From Chloropicon primus (lineage: Eukaryota > Chlorophyta > Chloropicophyceae > Chloropicales > Chloropicaceae), in assembly GCA_023205875.1 (NCBI GenBank), contig CP060756.1:434001-498000 (forward strand): a stretch of DNA of 64,000 bases, read 5' to 3'. Of the stretch, positions 44,034-52,978 are shown one piece after another (position 1 is the stretch's first letter; every line of letters begins with the position of its first letter). The position numbers were made by a program, and so were the translations under genes. The notes beneath the pieces were generated by a model that made no database searches, was not told the DNA's origin, and was given only the letters and a program-made list of their open reading frames with translations.

Positions 44034-44627
44034 CTAGTACTGGTTTCTGCTGATCTCTTTCCAGTACCCCTCCTTTCCGTCCTTGCCCTCGACGTACTCC
44101 TCTTCCACGTCCTCGTAAGTCCAGCCCTTTGGCGCCCCGTGGTTCACGATTTCCACGAGCTCCGTCTCCACCTTCTCCACGAGGCCAGGGTCCATCTCCG
44201 GAAGCTTTCTGAAGTGCCGCGTCCTTGCGTCCCGCATCACCGGTGTCACCCCGTCCCTCCACTCCCCCTGCTGTGGGGCCTCCCCCTCCTCGTCCCTCAC
44301 GAGGACCACCTGGCCGACGTCCACCGTCTTCACCAAGTTCTCGTCATCCAGCGTCTTGAAGACCTCCGTGACGCACGGGAGGTTCCGGACGGAAGCCTGG
44401 AACGTCTTCTCCCCCAGAATGAACGCTCCCTCGCGGTCGGACTTGAACCTCATCTCCATCTTGTTCGGCACCTCGTGCTGATTCCTCAACATGCGTTTCA
44501 TATCTTCCGCGAGTTTGGGGTTCTGCACCCGCAAGAGGTAGGCCTCCTCCGTCGGAGCACCTGTCCTCGCCGCCTGAAGCTTCTTCGCCTCCGTCCCTTG
44601 CTTCTTCGCCTTCCCCTTGCCCGACAT
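44034..44627 (-). CDS. TAF7: TFIID subunit TAF7 (TAFII55 N-terminal domain)
   Basis: 197 residues. The TAFII55 domain spans about 27-165: AYLLRVQNPKLAEDM, the central EMRFKSDREGAFILGEKTF, NLPCVTEVFKTLDDENLVKTVDVGQ, and GVTPVMRDARTRHFRKLP. In TFIID, TAF7 binds TAF1 and restrains its acetyltransferase until initiation. The protein is short; animal TAF7 has a long acidic tail that is absent here. It starts with a basic MSGKGKAKKQ. It converges on the permease, about 130 bp from its stop. Confidence 0.88.
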   Translation of the reverse strand: MSGKGKAKKQGTEAKKLQAARTGAPTEEAYLLRVQNPKLAEDMKRMLRNQHEVPNKMEMRFKSDREGAFILGEKTFQASVRNLPCVTEVFKTLDDENLVKTVDVGQVVLVRDEEGEAPQQGEWRDGVTPVMRDARTRHFRKLPEMDPGLVEKVETELVEIVNHGAPKGWTYEDVEEEYVEGKDGKEGYWKEISRNQY

Positions 44628-44855
44628 GGTGGCCCACCCCTCGGCTTTGGTCCCTCCCTCCCAAACCTTTTTGGGTTTTGGCAGATAGACGAGGATGGGA
44701 TGGAGGCCAACAGGGTGTGAAGAGGTTGGCTTTTGGGGGTGGATTAAAAAAACTTATTCGGATTTATGTTACACAGGTCCCCTGCAGAGCAGCTTGGACC
44801 ACCATTCCACCGCTCTCCCTCTGTCGTGCTTCAATACCACCGGCTGCTGGCGGTT

Positions 44856-45518
44856 TTAACCGATCTCGTTCTCGTTCCTGAGGTATTCCCCGATATCCGC
44901 CTGGTGGAGGACGACAATGCTGTGAGGGTCCAGCCTCCTGCAATCTTCTGTCGCTCTGGCACTGACCCCGAAGCCGAGGGGAACGTCAGCCATGGAGTAC
45001 ACCACGACACCAGCGTTCACAGGCGTACCTTCCGTGATCCTTGCCATACTGGACTTCAGGACGTTGTTCCCGTAAAGATAAGACATCTCGGCGGAGGACT
45101 TGAGCCACACCTGTTTGCCATTGAAGGGCTCGCGAGTCAGTCACCACCATCTTCAAGGGAAGACACGAATCGCGCGAGCGTCTGGGTGTGTGCGTGTGTG
45201 TGAGAGAAAGGAACACGACCAACTCACCTTGTTCTTGGCGTGCTCGGCGATGAGGTTGAGGGAGGTAATGGTGAGTCGAAACTTTCCAGAGTGCGTGAAT
45301 TTCCCTATCTGAGTCCCCAGAGACACGAGCTTGTCCCTCGCAATGTTCGTCGACTTCCTCATGATACTCTCCCTAATGTAAAACACCTTGTTCTTCTGCA
45401 ACCTGAAGCAGTAGCTGTCCTTCTCCTTCTTTCGCAGGAACGCTTCGACGTCCTTCCCGACGAACTTGAAGAGCTTCTCGAACACGGCCGTGGCCTCCTT
45501 CGCCGTCAAGGGCCTCAT
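44856..45518 (-). CDS. NIP7: 60S ribosome biogenesis factor NIP7, one intron
   Basis: Spliced as 45518-45228 and 45110-44856, giving 181 residues, the usual NIP7 length. The 117-nt intron (GTGAGT ... AACAG) is phase 0 between AEHAKNK and [20 protein letters not shown]. It opens [21 protein letters not shown] and ends in the PUA domain with [15 protein letters not shown] and [16 protein letters not shown]7 acts in the nucleolus in 27S pre-rRNA processing. It is divergent from the TPMT-type methyltransferase. Confidence 0.95.
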
Positions 45519-46054
45519 TTCAATCTCGCTTCACTCCCTCCTCTTGTCAACGCAACCACGGCACGCGCTCCTCTCCCCCCCCTCTCTCTCTGGCCGCCGT
45601 CGTCTCCTCTTCCCCCTCTGGCCGAATCGGGGAGGGCATCGAGGCTGGTTGACAAGCGCTCTCCTCTCTCCTCCAAACTTCTCTCGTGCGTTTCCACCAA
45701 GTTTCACTCACACCGCCATCAAGAGAAAGCGTTTGATGGATGGATGGATAGTTTGTTCGTTTGGTTCGTTGATGCAGAGGTTGGCTGGGGTTCGACATCG
45801 AGGCTATTGGCGTCAAAGCATCTCTCGTGCGTTTCCACCAAGTTTCACACCGCCATCAAGAGAAAGCAAGTGATTGATTGGTTGATTGGTTGTTCGAGCC
45901 TTTGTTCGATTGTTGTTCGATTGTTTGTTCGTTTGGTTGGTTGATGCAGAGGTTGAGACTGCGGTCAGGTCGGTTACTTTTGGCCGAGGAGTTGCGGAGG
46001 AGGTCATCGAGGCCGATTCAGGGCAAGCATCATCTGTGTTGCGTTTCGAGCGAT
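45519..46054. other. Divergent NIP7/methyltransferase region with an imperfect tandem duplication
   Basis: No separate gene seen. Two related segments lie at 45681-45784 and 45822-45955. Each begins CTCTCGTGCGTTTCCACCAA and ends TTGATGCAGAGGTTG, which also looks like a 3' splice site. They probably belong to the 5' leader or a 5' intron of the methyltransferase gene. Confidence 0.55.
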
Positions 46055-46675
46055 ATGCCAGAAGTGAACTGGGAAAAGAGGTGGAAGACAAAGGAGACGC
46101 AGTGGGACTTGGGAGGGGTCACACCCGTCCTCACCAAGGAGGTGGACGGCTACGTCAAGCGGGGGAGGGAGGTAGGCGATGCCCTCGTTCCCGGGTGCGG
46201 CGCGGCGTACGACGTTGCCTTCCTCGCAGAGCGAAGCAGGACGGTGACTGCGATAGACCTGGCGCCAAGCGCGGTGAAGCTTGCGAGAGAAATGTGCAGA
46301 ACGAGGAAAAACGCCAACATCGTGCTTGGGAACTTCTTCGAGCACGACTTCGGCAAGAAGTTCGATTTCGTTTTCGACTACACATTCTTTTGCGCCATCC
46401 AGCCCGAGCTCAGGCCGGCGTGGGGCTCCAAGGTATCGAGCCTCCTCAGCCCGGGAGGCAGGCTCCTGACTCTGGTCTTTCCCATCGACGAGGACAACGC
46501 GTTCAACCCTGATGCCAATGGCCCGCCGTTTCCCGTCTCCGTAGCTGCCTACGAGAAGGTCCTCTCGCCCCACGGCCTTGTCCGTGTCAGCACGGAGAGG
46601 TCCGAAGCTTCGGTGTCTCCTCGGAGAGATCGAGAGCTCGTCGTTTGGTGGGAAAAACAGAAGCAGAACTTGTGA
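46055..46675 (+). CDS. TPMT-family methyltransferase (thiol/halide methyltransferase-like)
   Basis: 206 residues from MPEVNWEKRWKTKETQWDL. The opening W-x(3)-W region, the SAM motif DALVPGCGAAYDV (42-54), AIDLAPSAVKLAR and FDFVFDYTFFCAIQPELRPAW are characteristic of thiopurine S-methyltransferase and plant HOL halide/thiocyanate methyltransferases. The products would be methyl halides or methylated thiols; the substrate is not decided by sequence. An in-frame ATG at 45944 would add an Arg-rich leader (MQRLRLRSGRLLLAEEL) that could be a transit peptide. Splicing upstream is possible. Confidence 0.85.
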   Translation: MPEVNWEKRWKTKETQWDLGGVTPVLTKEVDGYVKRGREVGDALVPGCGAAYDVAFLAERSRTVTAIDLAPSAVKLAREMCRTRKNANIVLGNFFEHDFGKKFDFVFDYTFFCAIQPELRPAWGSKVSSLLSPGGRLLTLVFPIDEDNAFNPDANGPPFPVSVAAYEKVLSPHGLVRVSTERSEASVSPRRDRELVVWWEKQKQNL

Positions 46676-46938
46676 TCCAACCCACCGAGGGGGAAGGGCA
46701 CTGCCTTCAGACGCTCTGCAGCATTGTGCCTTTATTGTAATCTATCACTCTTGCTTCTCATGATCCACTCACCCAAATCAAACAGCTTGTTATGGTGTTC
46801 AGACATCAGATCAAAACAGCACACAGAAAAGTCACGAAAGGACGGTAGGGAAATCACAGTCAATACTGGAAGCACAAAGGCAAGTTCTCCTTTCCACTGA
46901 AAGAGAGAAACACGGAGAGACGAAGACCGGCCACAACT
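46676..46938. other. Intergenic flank of the Fanzor element
   Basis: 263 bp between the methyltransferase stop and the inferred right end of the Fanzor element. No gene. Read on the minus strand, the bases from 46938 downward are where a guide segment would be taken from if the RNA follows the TnpB pattern. Confidence 0.4.
46731..46736 (-). terminator. AATAAA polyadenylation-like signal downstream of Fanzor and its RNA-like block
   Basis: The minus-strand AATAAA lies about 200 bp beyond the end of the RNA-like block. A single Fanzor transcript ending here would include both the coding region and the block. Only the hexamer is visible; its use is inferred. Confidence 0.35.
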
Positions 46939-47084
46939 TACCTGTTAGTTTTCTGCAAAGGTCGTTTCACCGAGTTTGTAAGTTTCTCGGCAGGGTAATT
47001 CGGCCCTACCACGACCATTCCACCGTACATGAACGAATACTTCCGCCCACGCACGGCAGCCCGTACTAACAAACGTATGTGCAA
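46939..47084 (-). ncRNA. Candidate Fanzor guide (omega-RNA-like) scaffold at the element right end
   Basis: This 146-bp block starts 10 bp past the Fanzor stop codon and lies in the same sense, the place where TnpB and Fanzor loci encode their guide scaffold. It is duplicated almost exactly at 21267-21417, and similarity stops at both block edges. On the minus strand it forms a 7-bp hairpin GGUAGGG/CCCUGCC (47010-47004 with 46995-46989, one G-U pair) and a CCGAG/CTCGG hairpin (46990-46986 with 46974-46970). The two share two bases, so they may alternate. RNA expression is inferred, not seen. Confidence 0.65.
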
Positions 47085-47094
47085 CCCTGAGGAG

Positions 47095-49266
47095 TTACAC
47101 ACTTTTTGGTTGACGCAAGTGCTTCAGGAGGACGTTGCGTGCCCCGTTCACATCCCGACCGCACTTGAAGCCACACTTCTGGCACTTGTACACCTCTGCT
47201 CCACCCAGGTTGTCCTTGATGTGTCCGCACCTGCCACAGGTCTTGGAGGTGTACTCCTCCGTCACGATCGCCAGCTCACTGCCGTGCAAGAGCACCTTGG
47301 AAGCCAAGAACGTTCTGAACGCATAGTGCCTCAACGTCAAGAGCGTGCGAGCCGTCTTCTTCCTGATCACTCGGCGTCTCCCGTTGTTGTTCTTCTTCAC
47401 CATGTCTTGGGACTTGAACTCCGGGAGGAGGATTGTGTCGAACCTCCTGCATAGATCGTTGGCTACCTTTTTGTGAAGCTCGTTCGTCAGACCTCGAAGT
47501 TTCTCCATGCAGGCGTATTGCTGTCTCTTCAAGTCGCGGCGGTCGAGGTAAGGGAGCTTCACCTTTGGGTCTTTGCGCTCGGAAATGATCTCATCAATCC
47601 TCCAGCAGAGGTTGAACAGCCTCGCGAAGCCTCGCTCGCCCGTGGCATACTCCCCGACGCCTTCTTGCGGCGAGTACGACGTCTGAAAGGTCCTGACTCC
47701 CGGATCCAGGGCGACAACCTTCCGCTTGTTCTCAGGCTTCAGGGGTGGCAGGCGATCCCATGGCGTCGCGATGGGAATGTGCATGTGGAACTGCCCAAGG
47801 CGATTTCTTGTGATCTTCACGGCACCCTCGATCTTGCCCCCGGGGATCTCCTCCGTCAAGTACAGGGGCCCGCCGGCCATCTTCTTCTTGAACACCTCCA
47901 GCTTGGTCCACTTGCGTCGTTTCTTGTGCTTCGTATCATCCTTGTGCCTCGTGTTTGGCCTTTCGATCGTCTCCACGTTCTTTAACTCTCTTGCATCAAT
48001 TTCAATAGTCCAAGAGCTTGGTTGCTGACGTTGACGATACTTGAGAACGAAGCGGTGCCCCTTCTTCTCGCCGCGCTCCTTCATCGCTTCCTGCTTCGCG
48101 GTGTTCGAATCCCATGCCTTGATGAGACTTCGCACGGCAGCTTGTCTGATGGCACAGGGGGTTTCCTTCAGCCAAGGATGCTTCTGATTCACAAAGGCCC
48201 CGCTAACGTAGTCCCGGTCCTTGCCCACTTGGATGCGAAAAGCTCTGCCTCCAATTTGGCTCTCGAGTCTCTTCTCTCTGGCCGCGAAAAGCTCTGCCTC
48301 CTGTTTTGTCCATGGCCGTGGAGAGCATTGGATTTCTTTCAGCTCTTTCTCCAGGCCCTCAAAGACCTCAGGGCGTCGCGGTTTGGCCGTCACAAATCTG
48401 TCCAGCAGGACGGTCCAAACCAGCGGAAAATCCTCCTTCTTGACCGCCTCCAAACACTTGTTGTATGTGAAACGCGCAGCTCCCATCCAGTTGCAAAGGC
48501 ATTTCGCCTGCTCAGGGTTCAAGCGCATCCTAAGCTTCCTCGTCCGTATCACCGTTCGCTCCGACAATAGCTTGGAGGTCTTCAGTTTCTGCTCCCTCTT
48601 CCTTTTGGCGGGCGACTGCAATGTCTCGACGGATACCACAGAATCTTCTGGAAGGTTCAAGCACGACCTCCATCCCGTCTTCGGACACTTTACCTCTTCA
48701 AGTTCTCTCTTGATCGATGAGAACCAGGTCTTCTTCACGCTGTCGTCCGCCAAGCCACCCGGCTGCTTCCCTGCTTTCTTCCCCCTCTTGTTGCCCTTCT
48801 TCTTGCCCTTCTTCTTGTTCTTCTTCTTGCCCTTCTTGCGAGGCTTCTTGCGAGGCTTGCCTGACGAGCTCGAACTCTCACCCGCAGAGGCGTCCGCCTC
48901 CGGCGGCTTCCCCTTCCGCTTCCCCCCCCGCTTCTTGCGAGGCGTGCTCGAACCCTCCTCGAAAGCAGAGGCGGGGTCGTCCAGCGGCTTCTCCTTCCGC
49001 TTCCCCCCCCGCTTCTTGCGAGGCGTGCTCGAACCCTCACCCGCAGAGGCGGGGTCGTCCGCGTTAGGAAGCAGGCACAACGCGTAGAGCCACGCTAAAC
49101 CCTGATTCCAGAACCGAAGTAACGGCCGCTCCGTCGTCGGAGACTCCTGCCCCGACTTCGAAGCGCCCTGAGCATGACTCTCGCCAGAGTGCGACCTCCT
49201 TGTGGAACTCGTCGAGCCACTCCCCTGCTTCTCCTTTTTCTTACGGCGCTTCCCTGATCGCGCCAT
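47095..49266 (-). CDS. Fanzor: eukaryotic TnpB-like RNA-guided nuclease
   Basis: Intact, single exon, 723 residues. The first 230 or so are a low-complexity, Lys-rich extension with 27-residue repeats (SSTPRKKRGGKRK), able to act as nuclear localisation signals. A helix-turn-helix-like region follows (RTRKLRMRLNPEQAKCL, WMGAARFTYNKCLE). The RuvC-like nuclease core is complete: D521 in VVALDPGVRTFQT, E616 in LLPEFKSQ, D705 in CGRDVNGARN. The zinc ribbon has C677, C680, C695 and C698. Fanzors cut DNA guided by an omega-RNA from the element's 3' end. The DPGVRTFQT form resembles IS607-type TnpB and Fanzor2. No inactivating change is seen, so activity is plausible but untested. Confidence 0.93.
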   Translation of the reverse strand: MARSGKRRKKKEKQGSGSTSSTRRSHSGESHAQGASKSGQESPTTERPLLRFWNQGLAWLYALCLLPNADDPASAGEGSSTPRKKRGGKRKEKPLDDPASAFEEGSSTPRKKRGGKRKGKPPEADASAGESSSSSGKPRKKPRKKGKKKNKKKGKKKGNKRGKKAGKQPGGLADDSVKKTWFSSIKRELEEVKCPKTGWRSCLNLPEDSVVSVETLQSPAKRKREQKLKTSKLLSERTVIRTRKLRMRLNPEQAKCLCNWMGAARFTYNKCLEAVKKEDFPLVWTVLLDRFVTAKPRRPEVFEGLEKELKEIQCSPRPWTKQEAELFAAREKRLESQIGGRAFRIQVGKDRDYVSGAFVNQKHPWLKETPCAIRQAAVRSLIKAWDSNTAKQEAMKERGEKKGHRFVLKYRQRQQPSSWTIEIDARELKNVETIERPNTRHKDDTKHKKRRKWTKLEVFKKKMAGGPLYLTEEIPGGKIEGAVKITRNRLGQFHMHIPIATPWDRLPPLKPENKRKVVALDPGVRTFQTSYSPQEGVGEYATGERGFARLFNLCWRIDEIISERKDPKVKLPYLDRRDLKRQQYACMEKLRGLTNELHKKVANDLCRRFDTILLPEFKSQDMVKKNNNGRRRVIRKKTARTLLTLRHYAFRTFLASKVLLHGSELAIVTEEYTSKTCGRCGHIKDNLGGAEVYKCQKCGFKCGRDVNGARNVLLKHLRQPKSV
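48880..49063 (-). repeat. 81-bp tandem repeat in the Fanzor N-terminal coding region
   Basis: Two near-identical units with a period of 81 bp (27 codons), plus a more diverged third unit. They encode the DDPASA..GSSTPRKKRGGKRK.KP segments. The array keeps the reading frame. Confidence 0.8.
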
Positions 49267-49490
49267 GACCGGTAGGGTTTCACTCGCTGCCCTCCTCGTA
49301 ACTCCTCGTAACTATAGATTTGCCTTGTCCAGCAAGTGAGAACACGAAAAAAACGCTTAGTGGGTTGTCCTTTGGGTGTGACCAAACTGGTATACACTGG
49401 AATCCCACCAACAGGGGAAAACCTCCAACACAGCTGTCTGTCGGGTCGCGTCCGTCGAGTCGAGAGGAGGAAAGGGAAAGGCCAAGGCAG
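49267..49490. other. Fanzor 5' flank and ALG9 promoter region
   Basis: The left end of the Fanzor element and both promoters must fit here. A CTCCTCGTAACT word is tandemly repeated near 49292-49313. No terminal repeat matching the right end was found by eye. Confidence 0.4.
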
Positions 49491-51375
49491 ATGATGAGGC
49501 GACGCAAGCCCGGGGTTTCCGAGTCGACCAGCGGTCGGCAGGATGCCTCCCTTCGGTCGCCCCCTCACATGAAGTCCACCTCCCGCGCGGAACCCACGAA
49601 GGCTTCCTTGTTGGGTACCCGAAAGGGCTTCGTACTCGCCGTTTTCGTTTTGGCTTGTGGCAGGGGACTGAGCGCGGCATTCAACATCATACACGATTGC
49701 GATGAGACGTATAACTACTGGGAGCCTCTGCACTACTTGCTTTACGGCAAAGGGTTTCAGACGTGGGAATATAGGTCGGTGCTTCTCGTGTCACTCTCAA
49801 CCAACTCGCTCTCTGCTGACAAATCTGACAACCACATCATCATGACTTTCTCTTTCTCTCTGTGTTGTGTTGTGTGTGTGCGTGTTGTGTGTGTTTTGTC
49901 TCTACTTTAGCCCGGAGTTTGCCCTTCGCTCGTACCTGTACATTATCATCCATTACGTGTTCGCCAAGCCGCTATCGATGATGGGCATCGTTGTCGGGGG
50001 GAGCACGAAGCTAGGGGTCTTCTATGGCATGAGGTGCCTGTTTGGGCTTGTGTCTGCACTCACTGAAGGTTATTTGGTCTATGCACTGGGCAAGAGCAAG
50101 AGGGCTCCAGAGGGCTGGGCTACACTGTGCTTCCTTGCAACATCGGGTGGAATGTTCATTTCAAGCACCTCCTTCTTGCCGGGGACGTTCTCCATGTACT
50201 TCTTCACCGTGGCCACTGCAGGCGTCTTGCTGGGGAACCGGAACGCGCTAGTCATTGCTTCTTGCGCGGCGTCGGTGATTCTTGGTTGGTCCGTCACGGC
50301 AATTGCGGCCGTTCCTTATGCCGTATGGGTTCTGGCGACAGGAAACTTTGGGAAGTCCCTCAGCGTGGCTGTCGTCAGTGCCGGGAGCATGCTTCTCGGG
50401 ACGTTTGTCTTCGATTCCTACTTCTATGGAAAGTACGCTCTTTCACTCTACAGCTTTCTCAGTTACAACGTGTTTGGAAGCGGGGATAGCGCCCTTTACG
50501 GCGTGGAGAACTCCACATACTACTTTCGAAACGGATTGAACACCTTGAATGTTCTCCTTCCACTGTCACTGGTGGCTCCACTCTTACTTGTCCTGAGACT
50601 TTGCTTTTCAAACAGCAAGCGGGCAGCGGGGAACTTCTTCGCGGCTTGTTCTCCCCAGTGGCTGTGGATTCTTGCCATCACCCTGCTGCCCCACAAAGAG
50701 GAGAGGTTCCTGTACGTCGTGTACCCCCAGATCATTCTGGCTGCAGCCTACACCGTCGTCCAGGTGGGGAACATCGTTGCGCAGGTGGCCGGAAAGCACC
50801 AGGACTTGCTGAGATCCGGTGTCTTTGCTGGGGCGCTTGCTGTTACCACGGCTCTCTCCGCGAGCCGTGTCGGCGCCCTGCTGTGGAACTATGATGCGAA
50901 CTTGAAGATTTACTTGGGCTTGAGCAATCCTGCAGAAACTCCGCAGCCCTGCGTCGTCTGCGTGGGAAGTGAATGGTACGAGTTCCCCTCAAGCTTCTTC
51001 GTTCCGCAGAACTGCGAGATGAATTTTGTCAAGAGCGATTTCGATGGCGTTCTGCCAGCCCAGTTTGACTCTGCTCTGGGGGGCACTCGGTATGGCGCGA
51101 GCTATTTGAACGACAGGAACGAAGCTCACGACCTGCAGTTCATGAGCGATGAATCCAAGTGCACTTACCTCGTGTCCCTAAAGTACGACGGGGAGCTTCT
51201 GCCTAAGAAGCAAGACGAAAGGCTCTGGGTGGAAAACAAGTGGGAAACGGCTCGGGAGCTGCCTTACGTGCAAAGCGCCTCATCTCCAGCTCTGTACAGG
51301 GCGCTGTACATCCCCTTCGTCTCAGCAAAAAAGTTGGTGTACAACTACTACGTCCTTTACAGATCCAAGACTTAA
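49491..51375 (+). CDS. ALG9: Alpha-1,2-mannosyltransferase ALG9 (GT22), one intron
   Basis: Spliced as 49491-49774 and 49911-51375, giving 582 residues. The intron (GTCGGT ... TTTAG, 136 nt) splits a serine codon: FQTWEY then SPEFALRSYLYI. ALG9 adds mannoses to the lipid-linked oligosaccharide on the ER lumenal face during N-glycan assembly. FNIIHDCDETYNYWEPLHYLLYG is the GT22 signature with the essential acidic pair, followed by HKEERFLYVVYP, also diagnostic. Many membrane segments. The GTCGGT donor is weaker than other donors in the window. It converges on FPPS 110 bp away. Confidence 0.94.
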
Positions 51376-51485
51376 AAGTGGTCAGAGACCTTGTTGTTGA
51401 TGTACTACAGTTCTGCCAAAATCAAACATGGGCCAACACGCTTTATTCTTGTCGAGGAGGATACTCATGACTTTTGTTCCGGCCC

Positions 51486-52553
51486 TCACTTTTGCCTCTT
51501 GTAAATTTTCTTCAAAAGCTTCATGTACAAGCCAGCGGGGACGAAAGTCTGCCTCTCTATGAGCTCCTGCAGCCTCTTGTAGCTCTCGTTCTCGTACTCC
51601 TTGAAGTCCTTCTCCACGTCGATTTCCCTGTAAACCGCCTTGATCTTCGCGACGCAGCTAGGGTCCTTCTTCCCGTAATTCTCCTGAATAGTTTTCTTCT
51701 GAGCCTCGTTCATCTTTTCTAACCCCTTGCAGATAAGCCAGCCGCACTTGTTGTCTTCTATGTCCGTCCCGATCTTCCCAATGACCTCTGGGTCTCCGAA
51801 ACAATCCAGGTAGTCGTCCTGGGCCTGGAAGTACGTTCCCATCTCGACGCAGATCTCCTTGCAGCTCTCAAACGCCTCCTCCTTGTCCACCCCGCCGAGG
51901 ACCATCCCGCAAGCGAGGGGCAAGTAGAACGAGTAGTAAGCCGTTTTGAACTCCACGATCGTGTTGTACGTCTTCATCTCGTACTTGGACAGGTCCACGA
52001 CTCCTGGTGGGGCGGTGATCAGGTCAAGGAGCTGGCCAGTCGAGGTCTGGAAGGTGGTCTCCAGGAACAGATCAAGGAGCTGCACGTAGTACGGCTTGGT
52101 CCTAAAGTGCTTCTTCAGTATGCGGTAGATGCTCGCCTCAAGGAATATGCTGTCGTTGCAAGCCACGGTCCCGACCTCCTTTCTCTTGTACCAGCAAGGC
52201 TGGCCCCTGCGCGTCACCGAGTCATCCATCAGATCGTCCGCAACCAGGAAGAAGGCCTGCAACCACTCAATGCACCAGCCCAAAATGTTGGCCTCCTCCA
52301 CCTCCGCTTCCGTCAGATCTGGCTTGATCGTCAGAAGACCATCGAGCACCGCCATTCCCCTGTTCAACTTCCCCTTGGGAACGTTGTAGCTCTGCATGAA
52401 GCTGATCCATTTCTGAGCATATTCCGGCTGCCGCTTCACGAACTCGTCGTCCAAGACGTCCTTGGCCAAATTCTCGAACACAGCGAGAAAGGCTTCCTTG
52501 GAAACCTTGGCATCCTCCACTTTCCTCTGCTTCGTTGGTGGCTGCTCCGACAT
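51486..52553 (-). CDS. FPPS: Farnesyl diphosphate synthase
   Basis: 355 residues from MSEQPPTKQRKVED (52553). It condenses dimethylallyl and isopentenyl diphosphates to FPP for sterols, dolichol and prenylation. The first aspartate-rich motif DDLMDD is at 106-111, preceded by FF at positions -5 and -4, the chain-length setting for C15 products. The second motif is DDYLDCFGD. GKIGTDIEDNKCGWL and the C-terminal KIYKRQK are typical of eukaryotic FPPS. The frame stays open upstream of the start, but that sequence is Arg/Glu repeats from a (CT)n tract. Confidence 0.96.
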   Translation of the reverse strand: MSEQPPTKQRKVEDAKVSKEAFLAVFENLAKDVLDDEFVKRQPEYAQKWISFMQSYNVPKGKLNRGMAVLDGLLTIKPDLTEAEVEEANILGWCIEWLQAFFLVADDLMDDSVTRRGQPCWYKRKEVGTVACNDSIFLEASIYRILKKHFRTKPYYVQLLDLFLETTFQTSTGQLLDLITAPPGVVDLSKYEMKTYNTIVEFKTAYYSFYLPLACGMVLGGVDKEEAFESCKEICVEMGTYFQAQDDYLDCFGDPEVIGKIGTDIEDNKCGWLICKGLEKMNEAQKKTIQENYGKKDPSCVAKIKAVYREIDVEKDFKEYENESYKRLQELIERQTFVPAGLYMKLLKKIYKRQK

Positions 52554-52978
52554 CTCTCTCCCTCTCTCTCTTCCCTTCCCTTCCCTTCTCTCTCTCTCTC
52601 TCTCTCTCTTCGTCGTCGTCGTCGCCGCTTCTCTCTCTGAGATCATCTCGCAGCCACACAAACTCACCCAGGAGCCTCCATCCGTGTTTGGAGAAGACTT
52701 TTGGACGCGGCGAGGGTATCGCAAGGGAGTCGCAGGTCAAGGACATCAACCTGCGTCTCGCGGGCTTTCGAACGAGTGCTCACTTGACGGATTTGACGCT
52801 TGGGTTGCGAGAGGAAACGTGGGGAGGACCAGAGTCTCTACCCCGCGCGCGTGGGATGCTTCAGGGGAGGAGAGGGTGAGGGTGCGAACGCGTTAGGTTT
52901 GTGCTCTCCTGGGTTGGAGGAAGGGGAGGTTTGGTTTGGTTTTTGGATCGATCCGTCGACTTGGAGGGGAGCGGGGAG
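52554..52978. other. Divergent promoter region of FPPS and the TSEN54-like gene
   Basis: No gene. It contains a (CT)n tract at about 52585-52609 followed by a short CGT repeat, immediately upstream of the FPPS start. Confidence 0.5.

Larger units (their letters stand above)
46939..49266 (-). mobile_element. Fanzor element (minimum extent; left end not resolved)
   Basis: The right end is placed at 46939, where similarity to the stand-alone block stops (shared sequence ends ACAGGTA on the minus strand). The left end must lie between 49267 and the ALG9 start at 49491; no terminal inverted repeat matching the right end is visible there. No serine or tyrosine transposase gene accompanies it. It sits between two housekeeping genes. 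Confidence 0.6.

Noticed and set aside
48095-48115. GTTCGAATCC, a tRNA B-box-like sequence
   Set aside because: It lies inside the Fanzor coding region and no cloverleaf can be built around it.
47095-49266. Fanzor locus as bacterial TnpB contamination
   Set aside because: It is continuous with eukaryotic genes, has a eukaryote-style basic extension, and its right-end block recurs in the same window.
46676-49490. IS607-type serine recombinase partner for the Fanzor element
   Set aside because: No resolvase-like frame was found on either strand around the locus.
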